A stretch of DNA of 64,000 bases from Cellvibrio sp. PSBB023 (GTDB taxonomy: Bacteria; Pseudomonadota; Gammaproteobacteria; Pseudomonadales; Cellvibrionaceae). The stretch spans positions 682,001 to 746,000 of the forward strand of contig NZ_CP019799.1 of NCBI RefSeq assembly GCF_002007605.1. Reading direction: 5' to 3'. The translations under genes were made by a program, and so were the position numbers. This document shows, piece by piece, positions 20,159 to 30,192 of the stretch (positions are counted from its first letter, which is position 1; each line of letters starts with the position of its first letter). The notes beneath the pieces are model-generated. The model ran no database searches. It was not told where the DNA came from and saw only the letters and a list, made by a program, of their open reading frames with translations.

Positions 20159-20772
20159 GCTGATTTGCCTTTCCAAAATTTTAATATTTTTGTATTGAAG
20201 TTGTATGTTTTTTCAAAGTAATAGTCGTAAAGTTTGCTTTTTATTGTTTTTGCTTTAATGCTCTTCTAATCTTGATTTATTTACTATCTTTTGGGTATTG
20301 CCACTTTTGCTCTTTTTAGCATTTACTGGTTGTGTCTGCATGGTTGGGCTTTTGGCCTTGTTATTATTGGTTTGATGTAATAGCGAGCTAGAGCTGATGG
20401 TTACCGTTACTCCCTTGGCATTCCCCATGTTGCCTACTCTCTAAAATTTCATAGCTGATATTGTATCGTCTTCAGTAATAAGCTAAGGGTAAAAGTTATC
20501 ATTCTTGATGATAGTGCGGCTATAGTTCTCTTGGGTTATTTATTCTTGTGGCTGGAGCTTGCTGTACTCAGCGTGACCTGTGGTATGTATTAGGGTTATT
20601 GGTGCTGTAAACTTTAGATGGAGTCAAGATTGGCTATATAATAAACAAGGAAGGCGGACAGTAAAAGAATTGCCTGCAGCATAAAATTATGTAAAATGAC
20701 TCCTTTTTTATTGACAGGGAGTCTAAAACTCCCTTTCTTTATAGATAAATATTGCGAAAGGGAGATAGTATT
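20159..20772. other. Intergenic leader region upstream of the RHS gene
   Basis: About 610 bases without a credible gene on either strand, AT-rich near both ends. The promoters of the divergent glycosyltransferase and RHS genes must lie here. A TTGACA (20711-20716) could be a -35 element but no well-placed -10 follows. A hairpin at 20716-20740 is listed separately. No repeat or mobile-element end was seen. Confidence 0.6.
20716..20740 (+). terminator. Terminator-like hairpin in the RHS leader
   Basis: A 7-bp perfect stem (20716-20722 with 20728-20734), 5-base loop, followed by TTCTTT. It lies 33 bases before the GTG start of the RHS gene in the sense direction, so it may attenuate read-through or be part of a 5' leader. 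The T run is interrupted, so strength is uncertain. Confidence 0.4.
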
Positions 20773-23700
20773 GTGTTTTCTATTATAAAAAAAATAAGCC
20801 AAGTCCTTTGTTTGCTTGCCTTTATACCTGCCGCCCAAGCAAATAAGGTAACAGTAGAGAACTACGATATCTACATTGGTGATTTAAATAGCGATGGTGC
20901 AGCCGACTATTATTTTCATCAAAAACCTCTCGTTCTAATCCTTCATGGTGATATCGCTACACCAATATTGGTGCCGCAAACAGGGCATTTTGCCGTCTAT
21001 CGCTCTGCGGATAGTTATAGTGATCCTCAATTAATTTCTTTGAGCGAAGCTGAAATTGCGCAGAAATTGGCATCAGCTGCTCTGCGTCCTGCATTGAACC
21101 CTGCCGATTTTACAGCCTGGTCATCCGGTGTTTCAGACGAGAATTTTGTGCTTTTACGGGGTGCCGACTCAGCTGCACCAGCCTTATTGCTTCAAACAAT
21201 TGCCGGTAATGTTTTACCCAATAAGGTGCACGTCTATTCTACGATTAACTACCCCAATATTAGTAATCGCGCTGTCCCCTTGCGCATCGTGGATATTAAT
21301 AATGATGGGCGTATGGATATCGTGTTGGGCTCTTATACATCAGATGTTGGTGAGACAGCTTATTTGGCTGATGCTACCCAAATCCCGAAAGAGTTTTTTG
21401 AAGTAACGCCAGCAACAACGAAACCAAGTGTTGGACTCAACTCGACTGATGGAATTTCCTACCATGTAGGAACGGTAGCTGGTGAGTTTCGTGTCGATGA
21501 GTCAGGATCAGCAACCTACAATATTCCCATTAATCTGCCTGCCGGGGTTGCAGGTGTTACACCACAAGTTTCACTGGGGTATTCCAGCGGAGCTGGTACA
21601 GGCGTTCTCGGTAAAGGCGGCTCCTTGAATGCCTTTTCAACCATCTCTCGTTGTAGAAAAACCTTGGTACACGACACTAAAACTGAAGCAATAACATGGA
21701 CATCTGAGGATCGTTTTTGTCTTGATGGACAGCGCCTTATTTTGATCTCAGGGACCTATGGGAGCGCAAATAGTACCTATAAAACTGAGATGGATAGTTT
21801 TGTCACTGTTACAGTCGTGGGGGACGTTTTAGCAGGCTCAGGGTACTTTAAGTCAGTGAGTAAAGATGGCTCTACTAGCTTTTTTGGCAGAACTTCTAAT
21901 TCAAAGTTTTTTAATGCTGCAGGGGGAGTGTCCAAAACTCTCACTTGGGCGCAAAGCCGTTTTCAAGACAATATTGGTAATGGCATTGACTATATCTATG
22001 AAGGCTCCTCTACTGATGGGCAGCGGCTAAAAACAATACAGTATGCCTACAGCGCGCCATCCCTCAATACTGCAGTGATACCACAGTCTGGTACTAGTAG
22101 TGCATCTGTTCATTTCGAATATGAGACTCGACCTGATCCATCCTTTTCTCTTGTGGCGGGTTACCGGTTTGATCAGACGCAAAGGTTGCGCAGAGTTATT
22201 GTGAAAAATCAAAACAGTGAGGTTCGTCGATATGTAATTGATTATATGTCTGCCACTACAAGTGATTCTCGCTATCAAAATAAAGTTAGTCGTATGGAGC
22301 GTATACGTGAATGTAGCGGCCAGTTTAACTGTTTGGTACCAACAACCTTTATGTGGGGCGGTGGTTCACATTTAAATATGGCATCACTTATTAATAATGT
22401 TAATTTGAATGATGCAAACGCCAATAAATATTTATTGAATTACTTTTTTGCTGATGTGACCGGTAATGGAAAGCAGGATTTAGTGTATTTAATGTTTGAA
22501 TCAGGCAGTGCTACATCGGCAAGTGTCTCAGTTCGTATCAAATATGCTGATGAGGATGAGAGTGTTGCCCGGTCATCTGTTTTTTATCTGTATAACAAGA
22601 ATATTGCCAATATCCGTTTGGCTAGTATTGATTACAATGCTGATGGTCGTCAGGATCTGGCGCTGTACGATGGCAGCAACTGGAAAATATATTTAGCAAC
22701 CCCCCGCTCTAATAATAAATGGACTATTGATGCAAGCAGTACATTAATCGATGTGGGAATAACAACAGCTGATACTAGCTTCATTGATATTAATGGCGAC
22801 GGCTTGGCCGATGCGGTAACAAAAGATTTTTATCGTTTACTGGTGAGAAACGCTGAATCGAACACATCTAATAAGGCATATTCCTTTGGCTCCTCTGTTA
22901 ACTTCCTATGGGATGAAAGATCAACATTCCCTGGTATGGATGGTCCTATCGCTGTCAACATAGGCTGCGGTCAAAGTAGTTATAGTAAGCGGATTTCCCC
23001 CGGACGGGCCGCTGATTTTAATGGCGATGGGGTTGTTGATTTTATTGGTGAATATAGCCAGACGGCAACCTGTCATCCTCCATCAGCACCAGCTCCTCAG
23101 GTGCTTACAAAAACGCTCTCCTACGCGCTTGTTGTAATTAATGGGCAAATAAAAAATTATGGGAATATTAGCTTAAGTGGGACAGATATTACTCCCGTTG
23201 ATATTAACGGCGATGGTTTATCTGACCTAGTATATCTCTCTGCTGGAAGTTATTACTACAGAATAAACAACGGGACTGGTTTTGATGATGCTGTGTTATG
23301 GGCCACTTTGCCTACCTACACATCTGGACCAAAAGCAACGCCGCAGTATCTTGATTTTAACGGCGACGGATTCGTTGATATTGTTTGGCATAACCGTAAT
23401 GACGGGAAAATATACGCTCGCCTTTTTGGTGATACACAAGACGTCGTTATCAAGAGCAATGCAGGTACGGCGCAAAATGATGCGCACATGATCATGGATG
23501 TAACAGGGGATGGTTTATATGATCATTTACGGGTGACATCTACATCACTTAATACCTACAAAGGTGTGCTTTCTGTGACTGGCGCGCCCATTCCATGCCA
23601 TTACTACTCCACGCCAGTAGGAATGCAATGTGTAGGCGGGAATCCCAATCCCTCTGTTCCTGTCCCCGACAATGAACAACATACAAATGTATACTCCATT

Positions 23701-26700
23701 GATACTGGCTTGGGTGCTGTTACCCGGATTAATTACGGCACGCTCTCCAATAGTGGTCGTTATACCACTACAGATGTAAATTTGTCCGTTACGACAGAAG
23801 TCAGGCCTACAGGTTGTCCTCAAGACAGAGGATATCCTTGCTCACCAACCTATACGACTGTGGTCACTGACTCCAGTGACTTCTATTCCAGGTTAAATGG
23901 TGGGTGGCAATTACCTGCTGGCAGTTCAACGTTAGTTGCCAATAACGCAAATAAAGGCGCTCCGGTTCTTGAGGTAAATGGGGCAATACAAGTGGTTACT
24001 GCGGTGGAAAGCAGTGCACCTGTTGCAGGCGCATTGCCAGGGAATGTCAATCAAAATGCCATGAGTAAGGTGGATTATTACTACGGCGAAGCAAAGATGC
24101 AGGCCTCAGGGCGAGGCTTCCTTGGTTTTGGGACCCTGAAAACTATAGATGCCCAAACCAACATCACAACATTATCAACATACCGGCAAGACTTCCCCTT
24201 TACTGGCAAACCATTGTCGACGGTTGTATTTAAGGATAGTGGTGCCAGTACCTCGCTTTTGAGTAGCGCTTCCAACAAATGGGCCTATAAAGAGTTTACG
24301 GGTGCTGACAATACAAAATACTATCAACCATATATCAGTGACGCAGAAGAAAAAACTTTTGATTATACAAATGCAGCGCTCTTGCAAACTATTGCCAGCA
24401 ATAATCAGTACGATGATTTCGGTAATTTGATTGAATCGACAGTCGTTACATCTGGCCTGAAGGCGAATGGTACAACTGCCACAACATTAACGAGTAAAAC
24501 CGTTAATAATTATGGCACTTCAAATGAATACAAAAGGTTTGGACGGCTAACTTCATCGACAGTTACTACGACACGTGATGGCACATCAGCAAGCAGGTCT
24601 TCAACATTTACCTATTACGGTGCATCAGATTCAAATGGCGCAGAGTATTTGCTGAAATCAGAGGCCGTAAATGTCACTGGCTTGGCAAGTACAACTACGA
24701 CTTATGAATACGATGTCTTCGGAAATAAAACAAAAACAACAACGCAAGCTAGCGATACTCTTAAGACTAAATCTGTTGTTAACAATTTTGGTACAACAGG
24801 GCGCTACTTGGTTTCTACAACAAATGATTTGCAGCAATCATCACAAATTAATGCACGAGATATTTTTGGCAATGTTAAAAAAGCTACTGATATAAATCAG
24901 ATTCAAAGCGAAACATTTTACGATGCCATGGGTAGCGAGTATCTGCGTAAGGACGATACCGGAGCATGGGCACGTACAGATGTAGCCTTCTGTAATACGA
25001 CAACTTGTTCGTCGTTAGTCGGAGCTAAATATCGTGTTTATAAGCGAGTTGCCGGAGGGGGTAAAGCTTATGAATATTTTGATGCGCTCGGTCGTGTAAT
25101 ACGTTCAAGTAAGCTAGGGTTAGATGGTTGGGTTCACATAGATACCGAGTACGATAATCTAAGTCGGATCAAGCGTCAGTCAGTTCCTTTTAGTGGAGCT
25201 GCAGCGGAATACTGGACTGAAAATAGTTACGATCCTATGGGACGTTTGGTTTCCGTGGTTGCACCAGATGGCTCAAAAACGGATTTTGCATATGACGGTA
25301 ATACCACAACCACCACTAATGCGCTTCTGCAAAAACGCAAAGAGACTCGCAATGGATTGGGACAACTGGAAAAAGTAGAGGATCACCTTGGTGGGGTTGT
25401 AGAGTATCAATACGATCTATTCGGTAATTTGACTCAGGCTCAAACAACAGCTGATGGCTCCAGTGTTGCCGTAAAAATCTGTTATGACGCGTTAGGGCGT
25501 AAGGTGGCAATGCATGACCCGGATAAGGGCGGCTTTAAAGGAAACGGAGGTTTAACCTGCGGTCAGGTCGTTGGTGTTTCTCCCAGAAAAGCAGGTTGGT
25601 GGTACTACAGCTACAACGCTTTTGGTGAGCTGGTTGAGCAGGTAGACCCTAAAGGCCAGAAAGTTAAAAATTATTATGATCAATTAGGTCGTATGACGGG
25701 GCGTATTGATTATTTGGCATCAGGGGCTATCGAAGGGCTATCACAATGGTTCTACGAGGGTGGTGTTGGTTCGCATAACCCTGGTATTAAAGGCGCACTC
25801 ACTGCTGTTGTAATGAATACAGCAACCAACATAACTACAGTTCAAGCAGAGACCTTCATTAATAACGGGGCTGCAAGTTGTAATGAGAGCGCAGCGTCTT
25901 GCCATAAAACGTTGTACCATTTTGATATTTACAGTCGCCCATCGGAAACCACGGTTTATTTTCCGGGTAGTAATAAGCCCTACGTGTCTTCTGTGCAATA
26001 TGACAATTTCGGCCGTCCATATCGTCAATATGATGCATTGGATAATCTTATACGTGACAGCAACGGTCGTGAGACTCCAAGCGGTATACAGACCCACTAC
26101 AACACAAATGGGTATGCATTTAAGACAACAGATATAGCGACAGGTAGAGCATTAAGTACCACGCTCAAAACCAATGTTTTAGGTCAGGTTACCGAAGAGT
26201 TACGTGGTAACGGGTTGCGAAGTATTAGTACTTATGACATTAAAACCGGGTTGCTCACCAATCAAAAGACACTTAATGCGCTGAATTTGACTAACGTCCA
26301 AAATAATGTGTACGGGTGGGATACTGTAGGTAACCTGAGATATCGTCAAAACCTGAGTGGGAAAACCGCAACACCTGCTGCAGGCAACTCTTCAATGTCG
26401 AGCTATTCGCAGTCAGAAAGTTTTTGTTATGACGGATTGAACCGACTGATTAAAACCAATGCGGGTACAACTAGCACTTCTATGTGTGCATCACTGGCGC
26501 TATCTGCGCAGGATCTGCGTTACGACGGTCATGGCAACATCAAGTATAAAAAAGATGTCGGAGATTATAGTTATGACAGTGGAACTACAGCGGGTCCCCA
26601 TGCCGTAACCTTGGCTGGAGGGAAAAGTTATGCCTATGATGCAAATGGAAATAATATATCAGGTGATGGAAGGGAGCTCGAATACACTAGCTATGACATG

Positions 26701-28347
26701 GTTAGCAAAATAACGAAGGGCTTTAATAGTACCGAGTTTAAATACGGCCCTGATCGTACCCGTTGGCAGCGTAATGATTTTCGTGGTTCGACAATTATTA
26801 CGACTTATATTGGTAATGTAGAGAGGATTCAGGTTGCAACCAATGTAGTGGAATGGAAGCGTAATGTTGCTGGTGTTGTGTATAGCTATCGTACCGATAA
26901 CAACAATCAGCTTTTGGCAAATGATGCTCGTTATATTTATACCGATCATTTGGGGTCCGTGGATCTTATTACTGATGCTGCCGGTGAGGTAGGCGGTCAG
27001 TACAGTAAAATCTCGCATGCCATGAGTTTCGATGCCTGGGGAGCAAGGCGAAACTTTACCCAATGGAATGACGCGAATTTTACATTTGCCTTATCGGCAG
27101 TTACGGTTCCAGGTTTTGAACCTATTACCCGTCGCGGTTATACCGGCCATGAAATGGTGGATGATATGGGTATCATTCACATGAATGGTCGCATCTACGA
27201 TTCAAAATTAGGTCGGTTCTTACAGGCAGATCCGTTTATTCAAGCGGCGACTAATACGCAGAGTTTCAACCGCTATAGTTATTTATTAAATAACCCGTTA
27301 AATGCAACTGATCCGAGCGGGTATTTCCTGAAGAAGTTGTGGAATAAAATCCGGCCTTTTGTGGGCGCAATCGTTGGAGTGATATTGACTGTATATTGCC
27401 CTCCTTGTACCGCTAGTATTTGGGGGGCGATGGGGGCTGGTGCAGCAGCAGGCGCAGCAGGTGCTGCCGCAAATGGCGGTAATATTTTAAAAGGCGCATT
27501 CACTGGGGCGATAAGTGCAGCAGCTTTTTATGGGGTGGGCAGCGCTTTCCAGGGGGTTGAAGGTAGCGGTAACTTCTTGGGGAGTGGTCTCAAAGCAGGG
27601 GCTTTTGCAGGTAAAGTAATTGCACATGGAATGGTGGGTGGCGTTATGTCGGTGCTACAGGGTGGTAAGTTTGGTCATGGTTTTGCGTCCGCAGGTGTAA
27701 CCCAAGCCTTTTCTGGTGCTATAGATGGTATTGGTGGCAATAAAATGAGTTCTGCATATTACGAAGGTGGTAATCGAGCTCTTAGAATTGCTGCAGCTGC
27801 GACAGTTGGCGGAACTACTTCTGTTATTACTGGTGGAAAGTTTGCGAATGGTGCAATTACGGGGGCATTTTCTAGGGCGTTTAATGATGAGGCGCATCAT
27901 AGGAAATATGAGGAGCAGCAACGAGCAAGAATGGAAGCTTTTTATAAAAAACATCCGTCACCTAGTTTCTGGAAGGTGTTATCTGAAGAGGCTCCTGTTG
28001 TTTTGAAGGAGTGGGGGACGGAGTCTGGTCAAGTTGCTGGTGAAATGAGTAGGTTGTCGGGACATGCAGCTGGTGTAGCACTTATAGCTGGACAGCCTGA
28101 AATCGCGGGACCATTAGGGTTGTTTTCCTCCGTGACGGGCGCATTTTCTGTTGGTATGGGGCTGCTCTACGGTGATCCTTTAGCAGCAGTGGATAGTGCG
28201 GGGGGCTTGATGTTAGGAGAGGGCAATCGATTTGCAAGGGAGAATTTTGTAAAAATGTTGCCTGCACCGGCTAAGGCTCCAGTAAATATTTTTATGGTTT
28301 CTGCTGATGTGGGTATTCAGGAAATTTTGTATCAATCCGGAAAATAG
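20773..28347 (+). CDS. Secreted SpvB/FG-GAP/RHS-repeat polymorphic toxin-like protein
   Basis: This 2524-residue protein starts at a GTG with GGGAG 8 bases upstream and has a Sec signal peptide ending AAQA. In order it has: FG-GAP/VCBS-type calcium loops (DLNSDGAADY, DINNDGRMDI), an SpvB-like domain (about 237-290), seven more DxNGDG-type loops (about 560-930), and many RHS/YD repeats (about 1200-2000). The RHS-associated core follows with YTDHLGSVDLIT (around 2055) and RGYTGHEMVDDMGIIHMNGR, ending at DPSGYF (D2180). The C-terminal 345 residues are the variable tip: a Gly/Ala-rich part with three GG-K-nG-GA repeats, then about 140 residues of no recognised family. RHS shells encapsulate and release toxic tips against competitors. 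A small membrane-protein gene follows after one base. Confidence 0.9.
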   Translation: MFSIIKKISQVLCLLAFIPAAQANKVTVENYDIYIGDLNSDGAADYYFHQKPLVLILHGDIATPILVPQTGHFAVYRSADSYSDPQLISLSEAEIAQKLASAALRPALNPADFTAWSSGVSDENFVLLRGADSAAPALLLQTIAGNVLPNKVHVYSTINYPNISNRAVPLRIVDINNDGRMDIVLGSYTSDVGETAYLADATQIPKEFFEVTPATTKPSVGLNSTDGISYHVGTVAGEFRVDESGSATYNIPINLPAGVAGVTPQVSLGYSSGAGTGVLGKGGSLNAFSTISRCRKTLVHDTKTEAITWTSEDRFCLDGQRLILISGTYGSANSTYKTEMDSFVTVTVVGDVLAGSGYFKSVSKDGSTSFFGRTSNSKFFNAAGGVSKTLTWAQSRFQDNIGNGIDYIYEGSSTDGQRLKTIQYAYSAPSLNTAVIPQSGTSSASVHFEYETRPDPSFSLVAGYRFDQTQRLRRVIVKNQNSEVRRYVIDYMSATTSDSRYQNKVSRMERIRECSGQFNCLVPTTFMWGGGSHLNMASLINNVNLNDANANKYLLNYFFADVTGNGKQDLVYLMFESGSATSASVSVRIKYADEDESVARSSVFYLYNKNIANIRLASIDYNADGRQDLALYDGSNWKIYLATPRSNNKWTIDASSTLIDVGITTADTSFIDINGDGLADAVTKDFYRLLVRNAESNTSNKAYSFGSSVNFLWDERSTFPGMDGPIAVNIGCGQSSYSKRISPGRAADFNGDGVVDFIGEYSQTATCHPPSAPAPQVLTKTLSYALVVINGQIKNYGNISLSGTDITPVDINGDGLSDLVYLSAGSYYYRINNGTGFDDAVLWATLPTYTSGPKATPQYLDFNGDGFVDIVWHNRNDGKIYARLFGDTQDVVIKSNAGTAQNDAHMIMDVTGDGLYDHLRVTSTSLNTYKGVLSVTGAPIPCHYYSTPVGMQCVGGNPNPSVPVPDNEQHTNVYSIDTGLGAVTRINYGTLSNSGRYTTTDVNLSVTTEVRPTGCPQDRGYPCSPTYTTVVTDSSDFYSRLNGGWQLPAGSSTLVANNANKGAPVLEVNGAIQVVTAVESSAPVAGALPGNVNQNAMSKVDYYYGEAKMQASGRGFLGFGTLKTIDAQTNITTLSTYRQDFPFTGKPLSTVVFKDSGASTSLLSSASNKWAYKEFTGADNTKYYQPYISDAEEKTFDYTNAALLQTIASNNQYDDFGNLIESTVVTSGLKANGTTATTLTSKTVNNYGTSNEYKRFGRLTSSTVTTTRDGTSASRSSTFTYYGASDSNGAEYLLKSEAVNVTGLASTTTTYEYDVFGNKTKTTTQASDTLKTKSVVNNFGTTGRYLVSTTNDLQQSSQINARDIFGNVKKATDINQIQSETFYDAMGSEYLRKDDTGAWARTDVAFCNTTTCSSLVGAKYRVYKRVAGGGKAYEYFDALGRVIRSSKLGLDGWVHIDTEYDNLSRIKRQSVPFSGAAAEYWTENSYDPMGRLVSVVAPDGSKTDFAYDGNTTTTTNALLQKRKETRNGLGQLEKVEDHLGGVVEYQYDLFGNLTQAQTTADGSSVAVKICYDALGRKVAMHDPDKGGFKGNGGLTCGQVVGVSPRKAGWWYYSYNAFGELVEQVDPKGQKVKNYYDQLGRMTGRIDYLASGAIEGLSQWFYEGGVGSHNPGIKGALTAVVMNTATNITTVQAETFINNGAASCNESAASCHKTLYHFDIYSRPSETTVYFPGSNKPYVSSVQYDNFGRPYRQYDALDNLIRDSNGRETPSGIQTHYNTNGYAFKTTDIATGRALSTTLKTNVLGQVTEELRGNGLRSISTYDIKTGLLTNQKTLNALNLTNVQNNVYGWDTVGNLRYRQNLSGKTATPAAGNSSMSSYSQSESFCYDGLNRLIKTNAGTTSTSMCASLALSAQDLRYDGHGNIKYKKDVGDYSYDSGTTAGPHAVTLAGGKSYAYDANGNNISGDGRELEYTSYDMVSKITKGFNSTEFKYGPDRTRWQRNDFRGSTIITTYIGNVERIQVATNVVEWKRNVAGVVYSYRTDNNNQLLANDARYIYTDHLGSVDLITDAAGEVGGQYSKISHAMSFDAWGARRNFTQWNDANFTFALSAVTVPGFEPITRRGYTGHEMVDDMGIIHMNGRIYDSKLGRFLQADPFIQAATNTQSFNRYSYLLNNPLNATDPSGYFLKKLWNKIRPFVGAIVGVILTVYCPPCTASIWGAMGAGAAAGAAGAAANGGNILKGAFTGAISAAAFYGVGSAFQGVEGSGNFLGSGLKAGAFAGKVIAHGMVGGVMSVLQGGKFGHGFASAGVTQAFSGAIDGIGGNKMSSAYYEGGNRALRIAAAATVGGTTSVITGGKFANGAITGAFSRAFNDEAHHRKYEEQQRARMEAFYKKHPSPSFWKVLSEEAPVVLKEWGTESGQVAGEMSRLSGHAAGVALIAGQPEIAGPLGLFSSVTGAFSVGMGLLYGDPLAAVDSAGGLMLGEGNRFARENFVKMLPAPAKAPVNIFMVSADVGIQEILYQSGK

Positions 28348-28348
28348 T

Positions 28349-28708
28349 ATGAATAAAGATATTGATTTTATAAATTATAAATACTCTTTTGTAAAAAATA
28401 TGGCGCTATGGTATGCAGGGTTGAATATGTCTTTCATCGCTATCTTGCGTTTAAAATTAGATGTTTTTGTGGTCGTTGCTTTTGGCTTATTACTATTTGC
28501 CATGATAATTTCTGATTCTTTATATAATGAACTTTCCAAATCAAAATCTTTTAAGTTATTTTTGATTAGATTTTTTGTAATTGATCTTTTAATTAATTTA
28601 ATTGCCTTTATATTTTTTAAGCCATTATTTATTTTTAAGTTAATTACAGTTGTATGGTTTATGGTTTTTACTCTTTCATATGAAATAAAAAAGGATGCGG
28701 CTATGTAG
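28349..28708 (+). CDS. Small four-helix membrane protein, candidate immunity protein for the RHS tip
   Basis: The protein has 119 residues, starting at the ATG one base after the RHS stop codon, so translation is probably coupled. It has about four hydrophobic segments (around 18-38, 42-60, 73-92 and 94-110) separated by short charged loops and ends with a Lys-rich tail; there is no cleavable signal. It is very AT-rich, far below the neighbouring RHS remnant, a usual mark of horizontally shuffled immunity genes. Position behind a polymorphic toxin tip and the membrane topology suggest immunity to a membrane-active toxin. That role is inference; no family was recognised. Confidence 0.65.
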   Translation: MNKDIDFINYKYSFVKNMALWYAGLNMSFIAILRLKLDVFVVVAFGLLLFAMIISDSLYNELSKSKSFKLFLIRFFVIDLLINLIAFIFFKPLFIFKLITVVWFMVFTLSYEIKKDAAM

Positions 28709-29211
28709 CGGTGTCAGCAGTCCCGATGATGATCTGATCTGTGATGGTTTTGGCAATACACCTACAAAAAAGGTGTGGGCGATTATCAATACGATCACAT
28801 CAACGGCGGCGTCCACGCCGTCACCTCGGTGAACGGTGTTGCCTATCGCTACGATGGCAATGGCAATGCCATCAGTGGCGATAATCGTAATTTTTAATGT
28901 GCCGGTTACGACAGGCGAGCAAAGTCAACAAGAACGCCAAAATTATGCTGAGCTCAATTACTGCCCTGATTGTGCGTGCTTGCAGCGGATTGATAAAAAT
29001 GGGGTTGTCATTACCAGCACAACGTATTTGGGAAGTGTCGAACGCATTGCCACCAATAACCTCACTGTTGTTGGAATGGAAACGTACAGTGGCCGATGCG
29101 GGTTACACCTATCGAACGGTTAATAATGTTCTGCAAGCTAACAGCGCGGATAAAAAATATCTCTACCTCGATCATTTGGGGGCGGTGGGCACCATAATGG
29201 GTGGTGTTTGA
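28704..29211 (+). pseudogene. Frameshifted remnant of an RHS core region
   Basis: Translated pieces in different frames line up in order with one part of the upstream RHS protein (about its residues 1905-2065). They are DGFGN then YKKGVGDYQYD, then NGVAYRYDGNGNAISGDNR, YDRRAKST, GVVITSTTYLGSVERIATNN, and AGYTYRTVNNVLQANSADKK with YLYLDHLGAVGTIM. At least three frameshifts and stops break it, so it cannot be translated. It begins exactly at the stop codon of the candidate immunity gene and ends within the core, with no tip. It is richer in GC than the immunity gene. It is best read as debris of an older or duplicated rhs copy left after insertion of a new tip and immunity gene. Confidence 0.85.
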
Positions 29212-29456
29212 ATGGTTTTGAATTAAGTGAAGTTTTTAAATTTACTGAGAGCTGTATGCCTGATTTTTACGTTAATATAGGGTGGTTGGGCGGGTGTGTG
29301 ATTTAAGAGTTAATGATGTTGGCTTTCTTGTGTGTAGATTAGACAGTAATGCCAAGTGTTGCATAAAAATTGTGGTTTTTGATGCGATGTTTTTTGATGG
29401 ATAAGCTTTCTTTAGTAAGAGTCCTGAAGGTGTTGTAAGAAAAGGAATATAAATAA

Positions 29457-29768
29457 ATGAATAAATTTTTAAAAATAACTTTATTAGCGGCATCAGGTAT
29501 GTTTTCCAGTATGACTTTGGCGTGCACGCAGAATAATAATTCTATTGGTATGGTTGGCTTGGATCACCCTTCCGGTACTGTATATGTGAGTGTGACATCT
29601 TCTTCTGGTCAATGTTCTTGCTCTACCATCAGGTTTACGTCTGCAAATACAGATACAAAAATGGTATTAAGCATTCTTCTCGCAGCAAAAATGGCGGAGA
29701 AAAAAGTAAGAATCGATTTTTTGGATATAAATAATTGTAATTCGGCTAATCGTGTATATGTTCAGTGA
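29457..29768 (+). CDS. Small secreted protein, paralogue of the next gene
   Basis: The protein has 103 residues with a clear signal peptide (about 1-22, ending TLA before CTQNN). The mature part has several cysteines (CSCST, NNC) and a segment LSILLAAKMAEKKVRID. The neighbouring gene has an equivalent LYSLLLSAKTSGQTVRIV, so the two are distant paralogues. The pattern 'LL-AK---G--VRI' near the C-terminus is reminiscent of small subtilase-cytotoxin B-like secreted proteins, which have an OB-type fold; this is a weak resemblance. AAGGA lies about 10 bases before the ATG. No role can be assigned beyond an exported small protein. Confidence 0.65.
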   Translation: MNKFLKITLLAASGMFSSMTLACTQNNNSIGMVGLDHPSGTVYVSVTSSSGQCSCSTIRFTSANTDTKMVLSILLAAKMAEKKVRIDFLDINNCNSANRVYVQ

Positions 29769-29811
29769 TACTAAGTTTTTAAATTGTTATCTTAATATAA
29801 GGAGTGATCAA

Positions 29812-30141
29812 ATGCTTTTAAGATTGATGTTACTTGTTACTTTGTGTGTTTCATCTTTATGTTCTGTTGCGGGGACTGGTACTGGCAAGATTCAGAATGT
29901 GAAAGTTATACCTGATTTGAAATTGTTGGCGGTTCGCATAACAAATTATACTGGTGCGCCTGCTTGCGCCACATGGCATCACCACCTTGTAATAAAGTTT
30001 AATAATGATGATGCTATAAATGCTTTGTATTCACTTTTGTTGTCAGCCAAAACATCGGGTCAAACTGTTCGAATTGTTGGGAGTGGCGCATGTGTTGCTG
30101 GCACTAGTGCGGAGCTAATAGTTGATGCCGATTTAATGTGA
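29812..30141 (+). CDS. Small secreted protein, paralogue of the preceding gene
   Basis: The protein has 109 residues. The start chosen is the ATG at 29812 with AAGGAG 7 bases upstream, giving a signal peptide ending CSVA; an in-frame upstream start at 29752 lacks such a site and would put 20 polar residues before the signal. The mature protein has two Cys (PACATW and SGACVAG) and the LYSLLLSAKTSGQTVRIVG segment shared with the gene 43 bases upstream. The pair is probably co-transcribed. It sits just after the RHS locus, but no link in function is shown by sequence. The family resembles small B-subunit-like exported proteins only loosely. Confidence 0.65.
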   Translation: MLLRLMLLVTLCVSSLCSVAGTGTGKIQNVKVIPDLKLLAVRITNYTGAPACATWHHHLVIKFNNDDAINALYSLLLSAKTSGQTVRIVGSGACVAGTSAELIVDADLM

Positions 30142-30192
30142 TTTTTCGGTATTTTTTGAGTGTTACTTTCTCGGGTGATATAAATTTTTTAA

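Noticed and set aside
20752..20772. TTG at 20752 as start of the RHS gene
   Set aside because: It places seven charged residues before the signal peptide and overlaps the ribosome binding site of the better GTG at 20773.
26480..29211. Possible insertion sequence or transposon around the RHS remnant
   Set aside because: No transposase, terminal inverted repeats or target-site duplication seen; repeated protein motifs are explained by the RHS core itself.
29272..29493. Minus-strand 73-codon open frame before the small secreted genes
   Set aside because: Overlaps the start of a gene with a good signal peptide and ribosome binding site; composition is not protein-like.
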